Part shown: piece by piece, positions 52,338 through 63,918 of the stretch
How positions within the stretch are numbered: the first letter of the stretch is position 1
How the letters are laid out: each line of letters starts with the position of its first letter
NCBI RefSeq assembly: GCF_003696345.1
Contig: NZ_RFLX01000008.1
Location: forward strand, 148,839-212,838
Direction of reading: 5' to 3'
DNA from: Teichococcus wenyumeiae
Lineage (GTDB): Bacteria > Pseudomonadota > Alphaproteobacteria > Acetobacterales > Acetobacteraceae
DNA: 64,000 bases
Program-made: the position numbers and the translations under genes
The notes under the pieces: generated by a model
The model's input: only the letters and a program-made list of their open reading frames with translations
Database searches by the model: none
What the model was told of the DNA's origin: nothing

Positions 52338-52991
52338 TCAGGACGGCTCGCCCAGGATCGCCGCGATCTGGGCCGAGACCTCGTGCATCGCGGCCATGCC
52401 GTCGACCTGCTTCAACTTGCCCTGCGCCTGGTAGTAGGGCAGCAGCGGCGCCGTCTGCCGGTGGTAGGCTTCCAGCCGGGCGGCCACCGTCTCGGCCTTG
52501 TCGTCCGCGCGGCGGGTGAAGTCGGTGCTGCCGCAGACATCACAGATGCCGGAGAGCCGGGTCGGCTTGAAGCTGTCGTGATAGCCCTCGCCGCACTTGG
52601 CGCAGGTGAAGCGGCCGGCAATGCGCTCGACCAGCGCGCCGTCATCCACCTTCAGCTCGATCACGTGGTCGAGCTGAAGCCCCTTCTCCTTCAGCATCAC
52701 GTCCAATGCCTCGGCCTGGGGCGTGGTGCGCGGGAAGCCGTCCAGGATGAAGCCCTTGGCCGCGTCCGGCTTCTCCACCCGCAGCGCCAGCATGGCGGTG
52801 ATGATGGCGTCCGGCATCAGCTCGCCGCGCTCCATGATGCCCTTGGCCTGCAAGCCGATCTCGCTGCCGCTCTTGACCTCGGCCCGCAGCATGTCGCCTG
52901 TCGAGATCTGCGCGATCCCGTAGCGTTCTTCCAGGCGCTTGGCTTGGGTGCCTTTGCCGGCGCCCGGCGGGCCGAGCAGGATCAGGTTCAT
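52338..52991 (-). CDS. adk: Adenylate kinase (zinc-LID type)
   Basis: 217 residues from the ATG at 52991. Balances ATP, ADP and AMP. P-loop [19 protein letters not shown] site [11 protein letters not shown] and [14 protein letters not shown]. The LID carries four cysteines ([10 protein letters not shown] and GICDVCGS), so it probably binds a structural metal, unlike the E. coli enzyme. It sits between secY and rpsM, as usual in alphaproteobacteria. Confidence 0.97.
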   Translation of the reverse strand: MNLILLGPPGAGKGTQAKRLEERYGIAQISTGDMLRAEVKSGSEIGLQAKGIMERGELMPDAIITAMLALRVEKPDAAKGFILDGFPRTTPQAEALDVMLKEKGLQLDHVIELKVDDGALVERIAGRFTCAKCGEGYHDSFKPTRLSGICDVCGSTDFTRRADDKAETVAARLEAYHRQTAPLLPYYQAQGKLKQVDGMAAMHEVSAQIAAILGEPS

Positions 52992-53019
52992 CGAAGCGTT
53001 TCCCCAGCAGGACCCGCGC

Positions 53020-54381
53020 TCAGCGTGCGCGGGGAGCACCGCGCCCACCCAGCCGGGACTTGCGAATCAAGCCCTCGTACTGGTGCGCGAAGAGATGAGA
53101 CTGAATCTGCGCCACCGTGTCCATGGTCACGGAAACGATGATCAGCAGGGAGGTGCCGCCGAAGTAGAAAGGCACGCCGTACTGGCTGATCAGGATCTCC
53201 GGCAGCAGACAGACGATGCAGAGATAGATGGCGCCGATGCCGGTCAGCCGGGTCAGCACGCGGTCGAGATAATCGGCCGTGGCCTGGCCCGGGCGGATGC
53301 CCGGAATGAAGCCGCCATTCTTCTTCAGCTGGTCCGCCGTCTCGGTCGGGTTGAACACCACGGCCGTGTAGAAGAAGGCGAAGAAGATGATCAGCGCGAC
53401 ATAGAGCGCCATGTAGGCCGGCCGGCCATGGGCCAGGGCATTGGCGATGGTGGTCAGCCAGCTATCCGTCTGCTGCCCGCCCGCGAAGCCCGCGAAGGTC
53501 GCCGGCAGCAGCAGCAGGGAGGAGGCGAAGATCGGCGGAATGACGCCGGCGGTGTTCAGCTTCAGCGGCAGGTGGGTGTTCTCGCCGCCGAACATGCGGT
53601 TGCCGACCTGGCGCTTCGGGTACTGCACCGGAATGCGGCGCTGCGCCCGCTCCATGAAGACCACGAAGGCGATGACGGCCAGGGCGATCAGCAGGAAGGC
53701 GATGATGAACAGCGTGGAGAGCGCGCCCGTGCGGCCCAGCTCCAGCGTGGCGATGGCTGCGGAAGGAAGATTGGCCACGATGCCGGCGAAGATGATCAGG
53801 CTGATGCCATTGCCGATGCCGCGTGCCGTGATCTGCTCGCCCAGCCACATCAGGAAGAGCGTGCCGCCCACCAGGGTGACGACGCAGGAGATGCGGAAGA
53901 ACATGCCGGTTTCGAAGACCGCGCTCTGTCCCATCGTGCCCCGCATGCTTTCCAGCCCGATGGCAAGCCCCCAGGCCTGGAAGACGGCGATCACCACCGT
54001 CAGGTAGCGGGTATACTGGTTGAGCTTCTTGCGCCCGGACTCGCCCTCCTTCTTGAGGGCCTCCAGCGTCGGCACGGCGCTGCTGAGCAGCTGCACGATG
54101 ATGCTGGCCGAGATGTAGGGCATGATGTTGAGCGCGAAGACGGTCATGCGCCCCAGCGCGCCGCCCGTGAACATGTCGAACATGCCCAGGATGCCGCTGC
54201 CGTGCTGGCGCAGGATATCGGCCATCACGGTCGCATCCACGCCCGGCACGGGCACATAGGTGCCGATGCGATAGACGATAAGCACAGCCAGCGTGAACCA
54301 GATGCGCTTCTTCAGCTCGGTGGCTTTGGAGAGCACGCCGAGGTTGAGGTTGGCTGCAAGCTGCTCGGCGGCGGACGCCAT
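53020..54381 (-). CDS. secY: Preprotein translocase subunit SecY
   Basis: 453 residues and ten membrane helices. Core of the SecYEG channel. N-terminal [25 protein letters not shown], plug region [29 protein letters not shown], and the cytosolic loops with [18 protein letters not shown] and [28 protein letters not shown]. It is embedded in the spc operon between rplO and adk. Confidence 0.98.
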   Translation of the reverse strand: MASAAEQLAANLNLGVLSKATELKKRIWFTLAVLIVYRIGTYVPVPGVDATVMADILRQHGSGILGMFDMFTGGALGRMTVFALNIMPYISASIIVQLLSSAVPTLEALKKEGESGRKKLNQYTRYLTVVIAVFQAWGLAIGLESMRGTMGQSAVFETGMFFRISCVVTLVGGTLFLMWLGEQITARGIGNGISLIIFAGIVANLPSAAIATLELGRTGALSTLFIIAFLLIALAVIAFVVFMERAQRRIPVQYPKRQVGNRMFGGENTHLPLKLNTAGVIPPIFASSLLLLPATFAGFAGGQQTDSWLTTIANALAHGRPAYMALYVALIIFFAFFYTAVVFNPTETADQLKKNGGFIPGIRPGQATADYLDRVLTRLTGIGAIYLCIVCLLPEILISQYGVPFYFGGTSLLIIVSVTMDTVAQIQSHLFAHQYEGLIRKSRLGGRGAPRAR

Positions 54382-54489
54382 GAGTTCTGACCCTTCAACA
54401 TGACTGCGGCGCCGGGAGCATGCCCCACGGCGCCGTTGCCAGCCCTTCGATGTAGCACCTAGCGCCCCCGAAGCCGGGGGCGCAAGGCG

Positions 54490-54981
54490 TTACGCCTGGG
54501 GCGCTTCTTCCGCGGCGGCCGGGGCCGTCACAGTGACGCTGCCACCGGCGGCCTGCACCGCGGCGATCGCCGCCGCCGAGGCTCCGGAAACGGTCACGGT
54601 GATGGCGCGCTTGATCTCGCCGCGCGCCAGCAGGCGCACGCCGACGACCTTGCCACCAGTCCGCACCAGGCCAGCGGCCTTCAGCGCGTCCTCGGTGATC
54701 TCCGTCCCCGTCAGGCGGCCGGACTCCAGCGCCTGCTCCAGGGTGCCGAGGTTGATCGGCGCATATTCCTTGCGGAAGATGTTCACGAAGCCACGCTTCG
54801 GCATACGACGGTAGATCGGGAGCTGACCACCCTCGAAGCCGTTCAGCGACACGCCGGTACGGGCCTTCTGGCCCTTCACGCCACGGCCGGAGGTCTTACC
54901 CTTACCGGAACCGATGCCGCGACCAACGCGCTTGAACTTGTTGCGCGCGCCTTCATTGTCGCGCAGTTCGTTCAGCTTCAT
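54490..54981 (-). CDS. rplO: 50S ribosomal protein L15
   Basis: 163 residues. Starts [34 protein letters not shown] and [15 protein letters not shown], the Gly/Arg-rich L15 hallmark. The C-terminus has an Ala/Glu tail of about 15 residues ([16 protein letters not shown]). A 108-base gap separates it from secY; I see no gene there. Confidence 0.97.
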   Translation of the reverse strand: MKLNELRDNEGARNKFKRVGRGIGSGKGKTSGRGVKGQKARTGVSLNGFEGGQLPIYRRMPKRGFVNIFRKEYAPINLGTLEQALESGRLTGTEITEDALKAAGLVRTGGKVVGVRLLARGEIKRAITVTVSGASAAAIAAVQAAGGSVTVTAPAAAEEAPQA

Positions 54982-54982
54982 C

Positions 54983-55180
54983 TTACTTCTCCGTGGTCTC
55001 GCCCACCTGGATCAGGTGCGCGACCTTGCGGATCATGCCGCGCACGGCCGGAGTATCTTCCAGCTCACGCGAACGGCGGATCTTGTTGAGGCCGAGACCG
55101 ATCAGCGTCTCGCGCTGACCGGGCTTGCGGCCGATGGGCGACGCGACCTGCGTCACCCGAACGGTCTTCTTCTCAGCCAT
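54983..55180 (-). CDS. rpmD: 50S ribosomal protein L30
   Basis: 65 residues from the ATG at 55180 ([34 protein letters not shown]). The longer frame is a shadow of rpsE. It overlaps the rpsE stop by 8 bases and ends one base before rplO, so translation is coupled. Confidence 0.95.
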   Translation of the reverse strand: MAEKKTVRVTQVASPIGRKPGQRETLIGLGLNKIRRSRELEDTPAVRGMIRKVAHLIQVGETTEK

Positions 55181-55781
55181 TGGCCACAGCCTCCGTGCCG
55201 CTCTCGTCCTTGCGGGCGCCCAGCAGATCGGAAACCTTCTTGCCACGACGCGAGGCAACAGCGCGGGGGCTGGTGCAGCGCGCCAGGGCGGAGAAAGTCG
55301 CCTTGACCATGTTGTGCGGGTTCGTGGAACCCGTGCACTTCGCGACGACGTCGCCCATGCCCAGGGTCTCGAACACCGCGCGCATCGGGCCGCCGGCGAT
55401 GATGCCGGTACCAGCCGGCGCCGCGCGCAGGATCACCTTGCCCGCGCCGAAGTCGCCGACCACGTCGTGATGCAGGGTACGACCCTCACGCATCGGGACG
55501 CGGATCATCGTCTTCTTCGCGCGCTCGGTGGCCTTGCGGATCGCCTCCGGCACTTCGCGTGCCTTGCCGGCGCCCCAGCCAACCCGGCCCTTCTCATCGC
55601 CCACAACAACCAGGGCTGCGAAGGAGAAGCGACGGCCACCCTTCACCACCTTGGCGACGCGGTTGATGGTGACCAGCTTGTCCTTCAGCTCATCGCCGGG
55701 CTCGCGCTCGGCGTTGCGATCGGGACCACGGCCACGGCCGCGACGGTCGTCGCTGCCGCCGCTCCTCGGTTCACGTGCCAT
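55173..55781 (-). CDS. rpsE: 30S ribosomal protein S5
   Basis: 202 residues. An extended Arg/Gly/Asp-rich N-terminus precedes [39 protein letters not shown], the S5 double-stranded RNA-binding fold. Later [40 protein letters not shown]5 affects decoding accuracy; it is coupled to rpmD by overlap. Confidence 0.97.
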   Translation of the reverse strand: MAREPRSGGSDDRRGRGRGPDRNAEREPGDELKDKLVTINRVAKVVKGGRRFSFAALVVVGDEKGRVGWGAGKAREVPEAIRKATERAKKTMIRVPMREGRTLHHDVVGDFGAGKVILRAAPAGTGIIAGGPMRAVFETLGMGDVVAKCTGSTNPHNMVKATFSALARCTSPRAVASRRGKKVSDLLGARKDESGTEAVANG

Positions 55782-55793
55782 CTTCTGTGCTCC

Positions 55794-56156
55794 TTAGAAC
55801 GACAGCCCGCCCTCACGGGCGCCGTCCGCCAGGGCTTTCACCCGGCCGTGATACAGGTAGGGCCCACGGTCGAAGACGACCTCGGTCACCCCGGCGGCGA
55901 TGGCGCGTTCCGCCAGCAGCTTGCCGATGGCGGTCGCGGCATCCTTGTCGGCGCCGGTGCGCAGGCTGTCGCGCTGCACCTTCTCCAGCGAAGACGCGGC
56001 GGCCAGCGTACGGCCGGCGCGGTCGTCGATGACCTGGGCGTAGATGTGACGACCCGAGCGGAAGACCGACAGACGCGGCCGGCCACCACTCTTGAGACGA
56101 AGCTGGAAGCGCAGGCGCGCGCGGCGGCGGACCTGCAGAGCGAGTTTGTTCGCCAT
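55794..56156 (-). CDS. rplR: 50S ribosomal protein L18
   Basis: 120 residues. Central [33 protein letters not shown] and C-terminal [26 protein letters not shown] identify L18, which binds 5S rRNA with L5. It starts one base before the rplF stop codon region, so the genes abut. Confidence 0.97.
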   Translation of the reverse strand: MANKLALQVRRRARLRFQLRLKSGGRPRLSVFRSGRHIYAQVIDDRAGRTLAAASSLEKVQRDSLRTGADKDAATAIGKLLAERAIAAGVTEVVFDRGPYLYHGRVKALADGAREGGLSF

Positions 56157-56693
56157 TTACTTCTTCTTCCCCTCCTTCCGGAGGATCGTCTCGTTGTCGT
56201 AGCGCACGCCCTTGCCCTTGTAGGGCTCGGGGCCACGGAAGCCGCGGATCTCGGCGGCCACCTGGCCGACGCGCTGCTTGTCCGCACCCTCGACCTTGAC
56301 GGCCGTGGGACGCTCAACGGTGATCTTGATGCCGGCCGGAACCGGGTAACGGATCTCGTGGCTGTAACCGAGGTTCAGCACGAGGTCGCTGCCCTGCATC
56401 GCGGCGCGATAGCCGGTGCCGGTGATTTCCATCGACTTCGAGAAGCCGGTGGAGACGCCGACGCACATGCCATTGATCAGGCTGCGGGTGGTGCCCCACA
56501 TGGTGCGGGCGCGGCGATCGGACCCCTTGGGGGAGACCGAAACCTCGTTGCCCTTCACCTCGACCTCGACGGCCTCCGTGGCGATCGGCAGGGACAGCTC
56601 ACCGAGCTTGCCCTTGGCCGTCACGACGCCGTCGTTCAACGAGACGGTGACACCAGCGGGAACGGAGACGGGATATTTGCCGACGCGCGACAT
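56157..56693 (-). CDS. rplF: 50S ribosomal protein L6
   Basis: 178 residues from the ATG at 56693 ([19 protein letters not shown]). The two L6 repeats are visible, with [20 protein letters not shown] and the C-terminal [25 protein letters not shown]6 lies near the sarcin-ricin loop and the factor-binding site. Confidence 0.97.
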   Translation of the reverse strand: MSRVGKYPVSVPAGVTVSLNDGVVTAKGKLGELSLPIATEAVEVEVKGNEVSVSPKGSDRRARTMWGTTRSLINGMCVGVSTGFSKSMEITGTGYRAAMQGSDLVLNLGYSHEIRYPVPAGIKITVERPTAVKVEGADKQRVGQVAAEIRGFRGPEPYKGKGVRYDNETILRKEGKKK

Positions 56694-56706
56694 GCTTCTC
56701 CCTCCC

Positions 56707-57105
56707 TCAGAACACGCGGCAGAGGACTTCGCCGCCAACATTGGCAGCGCGGGCCTCATTGTCGCTCATCACGCCGGACGGCGTGGACAGGATGGAGATG
56801 CCAAGTCCGTTGTAGAACTTCTGCAGCTCCTTGATCTTCGTGTAGACGCGCCGACCAGGCTTGGAGACGCGGGTGATCTCCTTGATGGCGGGCTCGCCTT
56901 CCGAATACTTGAGCTCGATGTCCAGCATGGACACGCCGGGGCGCACCTGCTCGGAACGCCAGGCGCGGATATAACCCTCGCGCTTCAGCACTTCCAGGAC
57001 ATCGGAACGCAGACGGCTGGCGGGCGAGACGATACGGCTCTGCCGCGCGCGCTGACCGTTGCGGATGCGCGTCAGCATATCGCCGAGCGGATCGGAGAGA
57101 GACAT
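56707..57105 (-). CDS. rpsH: 30S ribosomal protein S8
   Basis: 132 residues. [20 protein letters not shown] and the C-terminal [30 protein letters not shown] are S8 signatures. It binds helix 21 of 16S rRNA and in many bacteria represses the spc operon. No matching mRNA target is evident here by eye. Confidence 0.97.
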   Translation of the reverse strand: MSLSDPLGDMLTRIRNGQRARQSRIVSPASRLRSDVLEVLKREGYIRAWRSEQVRPGVSMLDIELKYSEGEPAIKEITRVSKPGRRVYTKIKELQKFYNGLGISILSTPSGVMSDNEARAANVGGEVLCRVF

Positions 57106-57120
57106 GGTGTGCCCCCTGCC

Positions 57121-57426
57121 TTACCAGCTGGCCTTAACAAGACCCGGGATCTGGCCATTCGAGGCCAGCTCACGGAGCATGTTACGGCTGAGCTTAAACT
57201 TACGATAATTGGCGCGCGGACGACCCGTCAGCTCGCAGCGCAGGCGCACACGGTTCTTCGCACCGTTGCGCGGCAGCTCAGCGAGCTTCAGCGTCGCGTC
57301 AAAGCGCTCCTCAACCGGCAGCTCGCGGTTCATCACCACGGCCTTCAAGGCAGCGCGCTTGCCAGCGTGCAGCTTCGAGAGGCGCTCTCGGCGCTTGTTC
57401 TTCTCGACAGCCGATGTCTTGGCCAT
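57121..57426 (-). CDS. rpsN: 30S ribosomal protein S14
   Basis: 101 residues, the long zinc-free type. [24 protein letters not shown] and the C-terminal [38 protein letters not shown] match. It sits in the small subunit head. Confidence 0.97.
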   Translation of the reverse strand: MAKTSAVEKNKRRERLSKLHAGKRAALKAVVMNRELPVEERFDATLKLAELPRNGAKNRVRLRCELTGRPRANYRKFKLSRNMLRELASNGQIPGLVKASW

Positions 57427-57491
57427 GCGGTTCTAATCCTCCGGAACCTGCCCGGTCTGGCCTTACTGCCAGCCGGGGCGGTTTTCCAAAC

Positions 57492-58052
57492 TCAGTTGAC
57501 GAAAGGAAGATCGAAGGCCTTCATCAAGGCCTTGCATTCCTTGTCCGTCTTCGCCGTCGTGACGAACACGATGTCCATGCCGCGGATGGTGTCCACCTTA
57601 TCATAGCTGATTTCGGGGAACACGATCTGCTCCTTCAGGCCCAGGGCGAAATTGCCCCGGCCGTCAAAGCCCTTCGTAGCAGGAAGGCCGCGGAAGTCAC
57701 GCATGCGGGGCAGCGCAATCGTCACCAGACGGTCGAGAAACTCGTACATCCGGGCGCGACGCAGCGTCACCTTGGTGCCGATGGCCTGACCTTCACGAAT
57801 CTTGAAGCCGGCGATGGCCTTCTTCGCCTTCGTCTTCACCGGCTTCTGGCCGGCGATGAGCGTCAGCTCGGCAACCGCGACATCAAGCTTCTTCTGGTCG
57901 CCGGCGGCTTCGCCGACGCCCATGTTGATGACGATCTTCTCCAGCTTCGGCACTTCCATCGGATTGCCGTAGCCGAATTCTTCCATCATCTTCTTGCGCA
58001 CCACTTCGGCGTAGTGCGTCTGCAGGCGGGGAAGCTCCTTCGCCTCGCTCAT
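57492..58052 (-). CDS. rplE: 50S ribosomal protein L5
   Basis: 186 residues. [32 protein letters not shown] and [30 protein letters not shown] are typical. It binds 5S rRNA and contacts P-site tRNA. It overlaps the rplX stop by 4 bases. Confidence 0.97.
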   Translation of the reverse strand: MSEAKELPRLQTHYAEVVRKKMMEEFGYGNPMEVPKLEKIVINMGVGEAAGDQKKLDVAVAELTLIAGQKPVKTKAKKAIAGFKIREGQAIGTKVTLRRARMYEFLDRLVTIALPRMRDFRGLPATKGFDGRGNFALGLKEQIVFPEISYDKVDTIRGMDIVFVTTAKTDKECKALMKAFDLPFVN

Positions 58053-58369
58053 GCGTCGATCACCTCGCCGGAGGGACGGGCCACCCGGACCTTCTTGCCG
58101 TCCTCAAGCACCTTGAAGCCGACGCGGGTCGGCTTGCCGGACTTCGGGTCGAGCAGGGACAGGTTCGAGAGGTCGATGGTCGCCTCCTTCTCCACGATCC
58201 CGCCTTCCTGACCCGCACCGCGGGGCTTGGTGTGGCGCTTCACGATGTTGATGCCCTGGACAACCGCGCGGTTGTCCTCGGGCAGCACGCGCAGCACTTC
58301 GCCGCGCTTGCCCTTGTCCTTGCCCGTCAGGACCTGGACCTGGTCACCCTTCTTGATCTTGGCGGCCAT
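58049..58369 (-). CDS. rplX: 50S ribosomal protein L24
   Basis: 106 residues with the KOW motif [26 protein letters not shown] and [27 protein letters not shown]24 nucleates 50S assembly. Coupled to rplE by a 4-base overlap. Confidence 0.97.
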   Translation of the reverse strand: MAAKIKKGDQVQVLTGKDKGKRGEVLRVLPEDNRAVVQGINIVKRHTKPRGAGQEGGIVEKEATIDLSNLSLLDPKSGKPTRVGFKVLEDGKKVRVARPSGEVIDA

Positions 58370-58371
58370 GC

Positions 58372-58740
58372 TTACAGGACCTCCGGCGCCAGGGAGATGA
58401 TCTTCATGAACTTGCGCGCGCGCAGCTCACGGACCACCGGGCCAAAGATGCGGGTGCCGATCGGCTCGTTCTGCTTGTTGATCAGAACGGCGGCGTTGCG
58501 GTCGAAGCGGATGGCCGTGCCATCGCCACGACGCACCGGATAGGCCGTGCGCACGATCACCGCGCGCTGCACGTCGCCCTTCTTCACCTTACCGCGCGGA
58601 ATCGCTTCCTTGACGGAGACGACAATGATGTCGCCCACCGACGCGGTACGGCGCTTCGAGCCGCCCAGCACCTTGATGCACTGAACCCGGCGGGCGCCGG
58701 AGTTGTCGGCGACCTCCAGGTTGGATTCGACGATAATCAT
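58372..58740 (-). CDS. rplN: 50S ribosomal protein L14
   Basis: 122 residues, the standard length. [31 protein letters not shown] and [29 protein letters not shown] are the L14 signatures. It contacts the small subunit bridge. Two bases separate its stop from the rplX start. Confidence 0.98.
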   Translation of the reverse strand: MIIVESNLEVADNSGARRVQCIKVLGGSKRRTASVGDIIVVSVKEAIPRGKVKKGDVQRAVIVRTAYPVRRGDGTAIRFDRNAAVLINKQNEPIGTRIFGPVVRELRARKFMKIISLAPEVL

Positions 58741-58751
58741 CGATCGCTACC

Positions 58752-59042
58752 TCAGACCGTGGCCGGCTCGGCAGCGGCGTCGAAGCCGGCCGGCGGGGCC
58801 ACGGCTTCGCCGTTGCGCTGGACCAGCAACCAGGTCTTGCGCTTGCTGATCGGACGGCATTCCTCGATGGTCACGAGGTCGCCTTCCTTGCACAGGTTCG
58901 CGTCGTCATGCGCGGCGTACTTCTTCGAGCGCCGGATGAACTTCTTGTAGAGCGGATGCATGACACGACGCTCGACCAGGACCGTGATGGTCTTGTCCTG
59001 CTTGTCGCTAGTCACCCGCCCGGTGAGGACGCGCTTCGGCAT
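58752..59042 (-). CDS. rpsQ: 30S ribosomal protein S17
   Basis: 96 residues from the ATG at 59042 ([25 protein letters not shown]). The OB-fold core runs to [18 protein letters not shown], then an Ala/Pro-rich tail of about 18 residues that is not universal. The longer frame to 59255 is a shadow of rpmC. Confidence 0.96.
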   Translation of the reverse strand: MPKRVLTGRVTSDKQDKTITVLVERRVMHPLYKKFIRRSKKYAAHDDANLCKEGDLVTIEECRPISKRKTWLLVQRNGEAVAPPAGFDAAAEPATV

Positions 59043-59058
59043 TGCCGGGGTCTCCTCG

Positions 59059-59265
59059 TCAGGCTTTGGCTGCCGAGCGAGACTGCTCGGCCAGCACCGT
59101 CTTAACACGGGCAATGTCGCGACGCACCACCTTGATGCGGGAAACCGCTTCAAGCTGACCTGTTGCGCGCTGGAAGCGGAGGTTAAACTGCTCCTTCCGC
59201 AGATCCAGCAACATCGCCTTGAGCTCGTCCGGGGTCTTGCCCCGGACATCCACAATCTTCGTCAT
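59059..59265 (-). CDS. rpmC: 50S ribosomal protein L29
   Basis: 68 residues. [40 protein letters not shown] and [15 protein letters not shown] form the L29 helical hairpin at the tunnel exit, where trigger factor and SRP dock. Three bases separate it from rplP. Confidence 0.96.
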   Translation of the reverse strand: MTKIVDVRGKTPDELKAMLLDLRKEQFNLRFQRATGQLEAVSRIKVVRRDIARVKTVLAEQSRSAAKA

Positions 59266-59268
59266 CGA

Positions 59269-59691
59269 TCAGAGCTCCGCCGCACCCAAGCGGGTGACCA
59301 GCTTGGTCTTGATCGGCAGCTTGGCCGCACCAAGGCTCAGGGCCTCGCGAGCGGTTTCCAGCGGAACGCCGTCGATCTCGAACATGATGCGGCCAGGCTT
59401 AACACGGGCCACCCAGTATTCCGGCGCACCCTTACCAGAACCCATGCGGACTTCCGCAGGCTTCGTGGACACGGGAACGTCGGGGAAGATGCGGATCCAC
59501 ACGCGGCCAGCGCGCTTCATCGCACGCGTGATCGCGCGGCGGGCCGCCTCGATCTGACGCGCGGTGACCCGCTCAGGCTCCAGCGCCTTCAGGCCGTAGG
59601 CCCCGAAGGTGAGGCTGAAGCCACCCTTCGCGAGACCCTTGATGCGGCCCTTGTGCGCCTTGCGGAACTTCGTACGCTTCGGACTCAACAT
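59269..59691 (-). CDS. rplP: 50S ribosomal protein L16
   Basis: 140 residues. [24 protein letters not shown] and [43 protein letters not shown] match L16, an assembly protein near the A-site tRNA elbow. Confidence 0.98.
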   Translation of the reverse strand: MLSPKRTKFRKAHKGRIKGLAKGGFSLTFGAYGLKALEPERVTARQIEAARRAITRAMKRAGRVWIRIFPDVPVSTKPAEVRMGSGKGAPEYWVARVKPGRIMFEIDGVPLETAREALSLGAAKLPIKTKLVTRLGAAEL

Positions 59692-59703
59692 GGTGCCAAT
59701 CCC

Positions 59704-60381
59704 TTAGCGCTGAGGCGCCTGCTCGGCGGCGCGCTTGTCCTGCGCCATCGGGTCATGGCCCAGAATCTCGCCCTTGAAGATCCACACCTTGACACCGCAG
59801 GTGCCGTAGGTGGTCTTCGCCGTAGCCGTGCCGTAATCGATATCGGCGCGGAGCGTGTGCAGCGGCACCCGGCCCTCACGATACCATTCCATGCGCGCGA
59901 TCTCGGCTCCGCCCAGACGGCCACCGCAGTTGATGCGGATGCCGCCGGCGCCGAGGCGCATCGCGGACTGCACGGCGCGCTTCATCGCGCGGCGGAAGGC
60001 CACGCGGCGCTCCAGCTGCTGCGCAATGCTCTCGGCCACCAGCTGCGCCTCGATCTCCGGCTTGCGGATCTCGACGATGTTCAGCGCCACCTCGGCTCCG
60101 GCCAGCTTGGCCAGGTCCTTGCGCAGCACCTCGATGTCGGCGCCCTTCTTGCCGATCACGACGCCCGGACGGGCGGCGTGGATCGTCACGCGGGGCTTCT
60201 TCGCCGGACGCTCGATGATCACCTTCGAAACGCCGGCGCCCTTGAGGCGGGTCTTCAGCGTGTTCCGCAGCTTGATGTCATCGTGCAGCAGGCGGGAATA
60301 GTCGGCATCGGCGAACCAGCGGGAATCCCACGTCCGGTTGATGCCGAGCCGCAGCCCGATCGGGTTGACTTTATGGCCCAT
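59704..60381 (-). CDS. rpsC: 30S ribosomal protein S3
   Basis: 225 residues from the ATG at 60381 ([24 protein letters not shown]). The KH domain has [26 protein letters not shown], and the C-terminal domain [30 protein letters not shown]3 lines the mRNA entry channel. The frame to 60489 is not conserved and overlaps rplV. Confidence 0.98.
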   Translation of the reverse strand: MGHKVNPIGLRLGINRTWDSRWFADADYSRLLHDDIKLRNTLKTRLKGAGVSKVIIERPAKKPRVTIHAARPGVVIGKKGADIEVLRKDLAKLAGAEVALNIVEIRKPEIEAQLVAESIAQQLERRVAFRRAMKRAVQSAMRLGAGGIRINCGGRLGGAEIARMEWYREGRVPLHTLRADIDYGTATAKTTYGTCGVKVWIFKGEILGHDPMAQDKRAAEQAPQR

Positions 60382-60382
60382 G

Positions 60383-60787
60383 TTACGCGGCCTCCTGCTC
60401 TGCGGGCGCGGCGTCAGCCTGCGCCTCGGCCACCGTGATCGAGAGATGGCTGAACCACTTCTCGACGCGGGCGGCCTTGCCGCGACCACGCGCCTGGAAG
60501 CGCTTCATCACGATGGCGCGGCCCACCTCCACGCGGGACACGACCAGGCGGTCGACGTCCAGCGAGTGGTTGTTCTCGCCATTGGCGATGGCGCTTTCCA
60601 GCGTCTTCTTCACCGTGTCGGAGATCCGGCGCTTCGAGAAGGTCAGGATCGCAACCGCGTCCTGCGCCTTCTTGCCGCGGATCAGACCGGCGACCAGGTT
60701 CAGCTTGGTCGGCGACACGCGGATGTTCCGCGTGACGGCCTGAGCCTGGGTCTCGGTCAGAGTGCGGGGATGCTTCGGCTTGCTCAT
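60383..60787 (-). CDS. rplV: 50S ribosomal protein L22
   Basis: 134 residues. [53 protein letters not shown] and [21 protein letters not shown] fit L22. Its loop lines the exit tunnel constriction. The tail ([12 protein letters not shown]) is a lineage extension. Confidence 0.97.
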   Translation of the reverse strand: MSKPKHPRTLTETQAQAVTRNIRVSPTKLNLVAGLIRGKKAQDAVAILTFSKRRISDTVKKTLESAIANGENNHSLDVDRLVVSRVEVGRAIVMKRFQARGRGKAARVEKWFSHLSITVAEAQADAAPAEQEAA

Positions 60788-60793
60788 GATGCC

Positions 60794-61072
60794 TTAGCCC
60801 CTCTTCGCCTTCTTGTCCGAAGAATGCCCGGTGAAGGTACGGGTCGGCGAGAATTCGCCGAACTTGTGCCCCACCATGTTCTCCGAGACCTGGACCGGGA
60901 TGAACTTCTTGCCGTTGTAGACACCGAAGGTCAGACCGACGAACTGCGGCAGAATCGTGCTCCGGCGCGACCAGATCTTGATGATCTCGTTGCGGGTGGA
61001 GGCACGGGCCGCTTCCGCCTTGTTCAGCAGGTAGCCGTCGACGAACGGCCCCTTCCAGACGCTGCGCGACAT
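60794..61072 (-). CDS. rpsS: 30S ribosomal protein S19
   Basis: 92 residues, the usual length. [65 protein letters not shown] are the S19 signature. It sits in the head with S13. Confidence 0.98.
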   Translation of the reverse strand: MSRSVWKGPFVDGYLLNKAEAARASTRNEIIKIWSRRSTILPQFVGLTFGVYNGKKFIPVQVSENMVGHKFGEFSPTRTFTGHSSDKKAKRG

Positions 61073-61077
61073 CGCGG

Positions 61078-61911
61078 TCAGCCCTTCGTTACGTTGCGGC
61101 GGCGGACAATCAGATTGTCCGTGCGCTTGTTGGTGCGGGTCTTGTAGCCCTTGGTCGGCTTACCCCACGGCGTCACCGGGTGGCGGCCACCCGAGGTCCG
61201 GCCTTCACCACCACCATGCGGGTGGTCGACCGGGTTCATGACAACACCGCGCTGATGCGGCTTGCGGCCCAGCCAGCGGCTGCGACCTGCCTTGCCCATC
61301 TGCTGGTTCTGGTTGTCCGGGTTGGACACCGCGCCAATGGCGGCGATGCACTCACCGCGCACCAGGCGCAGCTCACCGGACATCAGCTTAATCTGCGCGT
61401 AACCGGCATCCTTGCCGACCAGCTGGGCATAGGTGCCAGCCGAACGCGCAATCTTGCCACCCGCACCGGGCTTCATCTCGATGTTGTAGATGATGGTGCC
61501 GACCGGGATCGCGCCGAGCGGCATCGCGTTGCCCGGCTTGATGTCGACCTTCTCACCAGCAACGACCGTGTCGCCCACCTTCAGGCGCTGCGGCGCGATG
61601 ATGTAGGAAAGCTCCCCATCCTCGTACTTCAGCAGCGCCAGGAAGGCCGTGCGGTTCGGGTCGTATTCCAGCCGCTCGACCGTCGCGGGCACATTGAACT
61701 TGCGCCGCTTGAAGTCGACGATGCGGTAGGACTGCTTGTGCCCACCCCCACGGAACCGGACGGTGATCCGACCATGATTGTTGCGGCCGCCGGAGTGGCT
61801 CTTGCCCTCCGTCAGCTGCTTGACCGGCTTGCCCTTGAACAGCTCGGAACGATCGATGAGGATCGTGCCGCGCGTGCTCGGGGTGACCGGGTTAAAGTGC
61901 TTCAGCGCCAT
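61078..61911 (-). CDS. rplB: 50S ribosomal protein L2
   Basis: 277 residues. [36 protein letters not shown] at the start and the near-universal [39 protein letters not shown] at the end. It is essential for subunit joining and the peptidyl transferase centre. Confidence 0.98.
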   Translation of the reverse strand: MALKHFNPVTPSTRGTILIDRSELFKGKPVKQLTEGKSHSGGRNNHGRITVRFRGGGHKQSYRIVDFKRRKFNVPATVERLEYDPNRTAFLALLKYEDGELSYIIAPQRLKVGDTVVAGEKVDIKPGNAMPLGAIPVGTIIYNIEMKPGAGGKIARSAGTYAQLVGKDAGYAQIKLMSGELRLVRGECIAAIGAVSNPDNQNQQMGKAGRSRWLGRKPHQRGVVMNPVDHPHGGGEGRTSGGRHPVTPWGKPTKGYKTRTNKRTDNLIVRRRNVTKG

Positions 61912-61915
61912 GGCG

Positions 61916-62245
61916 TTAAGCGAGCCCCGTCGTCAGGTCGATGCTCTGGCCTTCGGCCAGGCGGACGACCGCTTTTTTCCAATCGGAACGCACGCCCTCA
62001 CGGCCGCGCACCCGCTTGGTCTTGCCCTTCACGACCGAGGTGTTCACGGAGACAACCGTCACCCCGAACAGAGCCTCGACCGAAGCCTTGATCTCCGGCT
62101 TCGTCGCGGACAGCAGGACCTTGAAGGAGACCTGGCCCTGTTCGCCAAGACCGGCCGCCTTCTCCGTCACCAGCGGCGAGAGGATGGTCTGATACATCAT
62201 CTCGCGCGAAAGGACGGGCTTCTTCGTCTTCGCAGTCTCGCTCAC
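61916..62245 (-). CDS. rplW: 50S ribosomal protein L23
   Basis: 109 residues. After a short Lys-rich leader, [53 protein letters not shown] fits L23. It docks trigger factor and SRP at the tunnel exit. The start overlaps the rplD stop by 4 bases; an internal ATG at residue 16 is a weaker alternative. Confidence 0.96.
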   Translation of the reverse strand: MSETAKTKKPVLSREMMYQTILSPLVTEKAAGLGEQGQVSFKVLLSATKPEIKASVEALFGVTVVSVNTSVVKGKTKRVRGREGVRSDWKKAVVRLAEGQSIDLTTGLA

Positions 62246-62862
62246 GACAGACGCTCCTTCAGGGCCTCGATGGCTGAGCGGGTCACCGCCAGCACATCAT
62301 GGTTGAGGATGTCGTACACGTTCGCGCCGACCGTCGGCAGCACGTTCACGTGCTTCAGATTGCGGACGGAACGGCTGAAGCCCTCTTCCACCGTCGCATC
62401 CACCACCAGCGCGCTCTTCCAGCCCAGCGCCTTGACCTTGGCGGCCATGGCGGAGGTCTTGGCATCGGCGCCCAGGCTGGCCGTGTCGAGCACGATCAGC
62501 TTGCCCTCGGCGGCCTTCTGGCTCAGCGCGCTGATCAGGCCCAGGCGACGGACCTTCTTGTTCAGCGAGTAGCCATGGTCGCGCACGACGGGGCCGTGCA
62601 CCACACCACCGGTGCGGTACTGCGGCGCGCGCAGCGAGCCCTGACGGGCGTTACCCGTGCCCTTCTGGCGGTAAGGCTTCTTGGTCGTGCCAGAAACCTC
62701 ACCCATCCCCTTCACCTTGTGGGTGCCGGCGCGGCGCTTGGCGAGCTGCCAATGCACCACGCGCGCCATGATGTCGGCGCGGGGGGAAGCCGCGAACATC
62801 TCGTCGGGCAGATCGATATCGCCCGCCTTGCCGTTATCCAGCGTGATGACCGGAACCTGCAT
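62242..62862 (-). CDS. rplD: 50S ribosomal protein L4
   Basis: 206 residues. The tunnel loop [33 protein letters not shown] and the Rossmann-like C-terminal [26 protein letters not shown] are recognised. In E. coli L4 also represses the S10 operon; the S10 leader lies upstream of tuf-side sequence outside this window. Confidence 0.98.
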   Translation of the reverse strand: MQVPVITLDNGKAGDIDLPDEMFAASPRADIMARVVHWQLAKRRAGTHKVKGMGEVSGTTKKPYRQKGTGNARQGSLRAPQYRTGGVVHGPVVRDHGYSLNKKVRRLGLISALSQKAAEGKLIVLDTASLGADAKTSAMAAKVKALGWKSALVVDATVEEGFSRSVRNLKHVNVLPTVGANVYDILNHDVLAVTRSAIEALKERLS

Positions 62863-62874
62863 TGCTCTACTTCC

Positions 62875-63561
62875 TCAGGCCACGGCCGCGGGGAACGGCG
62901 CGTCGGCATGACGCGCGTGCTTCACAGCGTCGCGCACCAGCACATAGCCGCCCTTGGCGCCCGGCACCGCGCCCTTCACCATCAGCAGGCCCTTGTCGAG
63001 GTCGAAACCCGCGACTTCGAGGTTCTGCGTGGTGATGCGCTCGACGCCGAGATGACCCGCCATCTTCTTGTTCTTGAAGGTCTTGCCCGGGTCCTGACGG
63101 TTACCCGTCGAACCGTGCGAGCGGTGCGAGATCGACACGCCGTGCGAGGCTTCCAAGCCGGCAAAGTTCCAGCGCTTCATGGCGCCGGCGAAACCCTTAC
63201 CCTTGGACGTGCCCGTCACGTCGACGATCTGGCCCTTCACGAAGTGCTCCGCAGAGAGCTTCGCGCCCACTTCCAGGGTGGCATCGCTGCCAACGCGGAA
63301 CTCGGCGACCTTCTTCGGTGCCTCGACACCCGCCTTGGCGAAGTGGCCCTTGTTGGGCTTCGAGACATTCTTCGGCTTCGCCAGGCCAAAGCCCAGCTGA
63401 ACCGCATCGTAACCGTCCTTCTCCGCCGTGCGGACGGCCACCACGCGCACCTGATCCAGGTGCAGCACGGTGACGGGCACGGTGGAGCCATCGTCATTGA
63501 ACAGCCGGGTCATGCCCAGCTTCTTGGCGATCAGGCCGGTGCGACCATTCTTCGCGGCCAT
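62875..63561 (-). CDS. rplC: 50S ribosomal protein L3
   Basis: 228 residues. [30 protein letters not shown] and the loop [53 protein letters not shown] are typical. L3 sits close to the peptidyl transferase centre. Confidence 0.98.
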   Translation of the reverse strand: MAAKNGRTGLIAKKLGMTRLFNDDGSTVPVTVLHLDQVRVVAVRTAEKDGYDAVQLGFGLAKPKNVSKPNKGHFAKAGVEAPKKVAEFRVGSDATLEVGAKLSAEHFVKGQIVDVTGTSKGKGFAGAMKRWNFAGLEASHGVSISHRSHGSTGNRQDPGKTFKNKKMAGHLGVERITTQNLEVAGFDLDKGLLMVKGAVPGAKGGYVLVRDAVKHARHADAPFPAAVA

Positions 63562-63580
63562 GGTAGTTTACTCCCCGGCC

Positions 63581-63889
63581 TCAGAGCTTGATCTCGACGT
63601 CCACACCAGCCGCCAGGTCGAGCTTCATCAGCGCGTCCACAGTCTGCGGGGTGGGATCGACGATATCCAGCAGGCGCCGATGCGTCCGAATCTCGAACTG
63701 CTCACGGCTCTTCTTGTCGACGTGCGGCGAACGGTTCACGGTGAAACGCTCGATTTCCGTCGGCAGCGGGATGGGCCCGCGCACGCGCGCGCCCGTCCGC
63801 TTCGCGGTGTTCACGATCTCCCGCGTGCTGCCATCCAGCACGCGGTGATCGAACGCCTTGAGGCGGATGCGGATGTTCTGGCTGTCCAT
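63581..63889 (-). CDS. rpsJ: 30S ribosomal protein S10
   Basis: 102 residues, standard length. [71 protein letters not shown] is the S10/NusE core. It also takes part in transcription antitermination. 29 bases after the tuf stop. Confidence 0.98.
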   Translation of the reverse strand: MDSQNIRIRLKAFDHRVLDGSTREIVNTAKRTGARVRGPIPLPTEIERFTVNRSPHVDKKSREQFEIRTHRRLLDIVDPTPQTVDALMKLDLAAGVDVEIKL

Positions 63890-63918
63890 TGTCTGGTGCC
63901 TATACTTTCCCGCGCCGC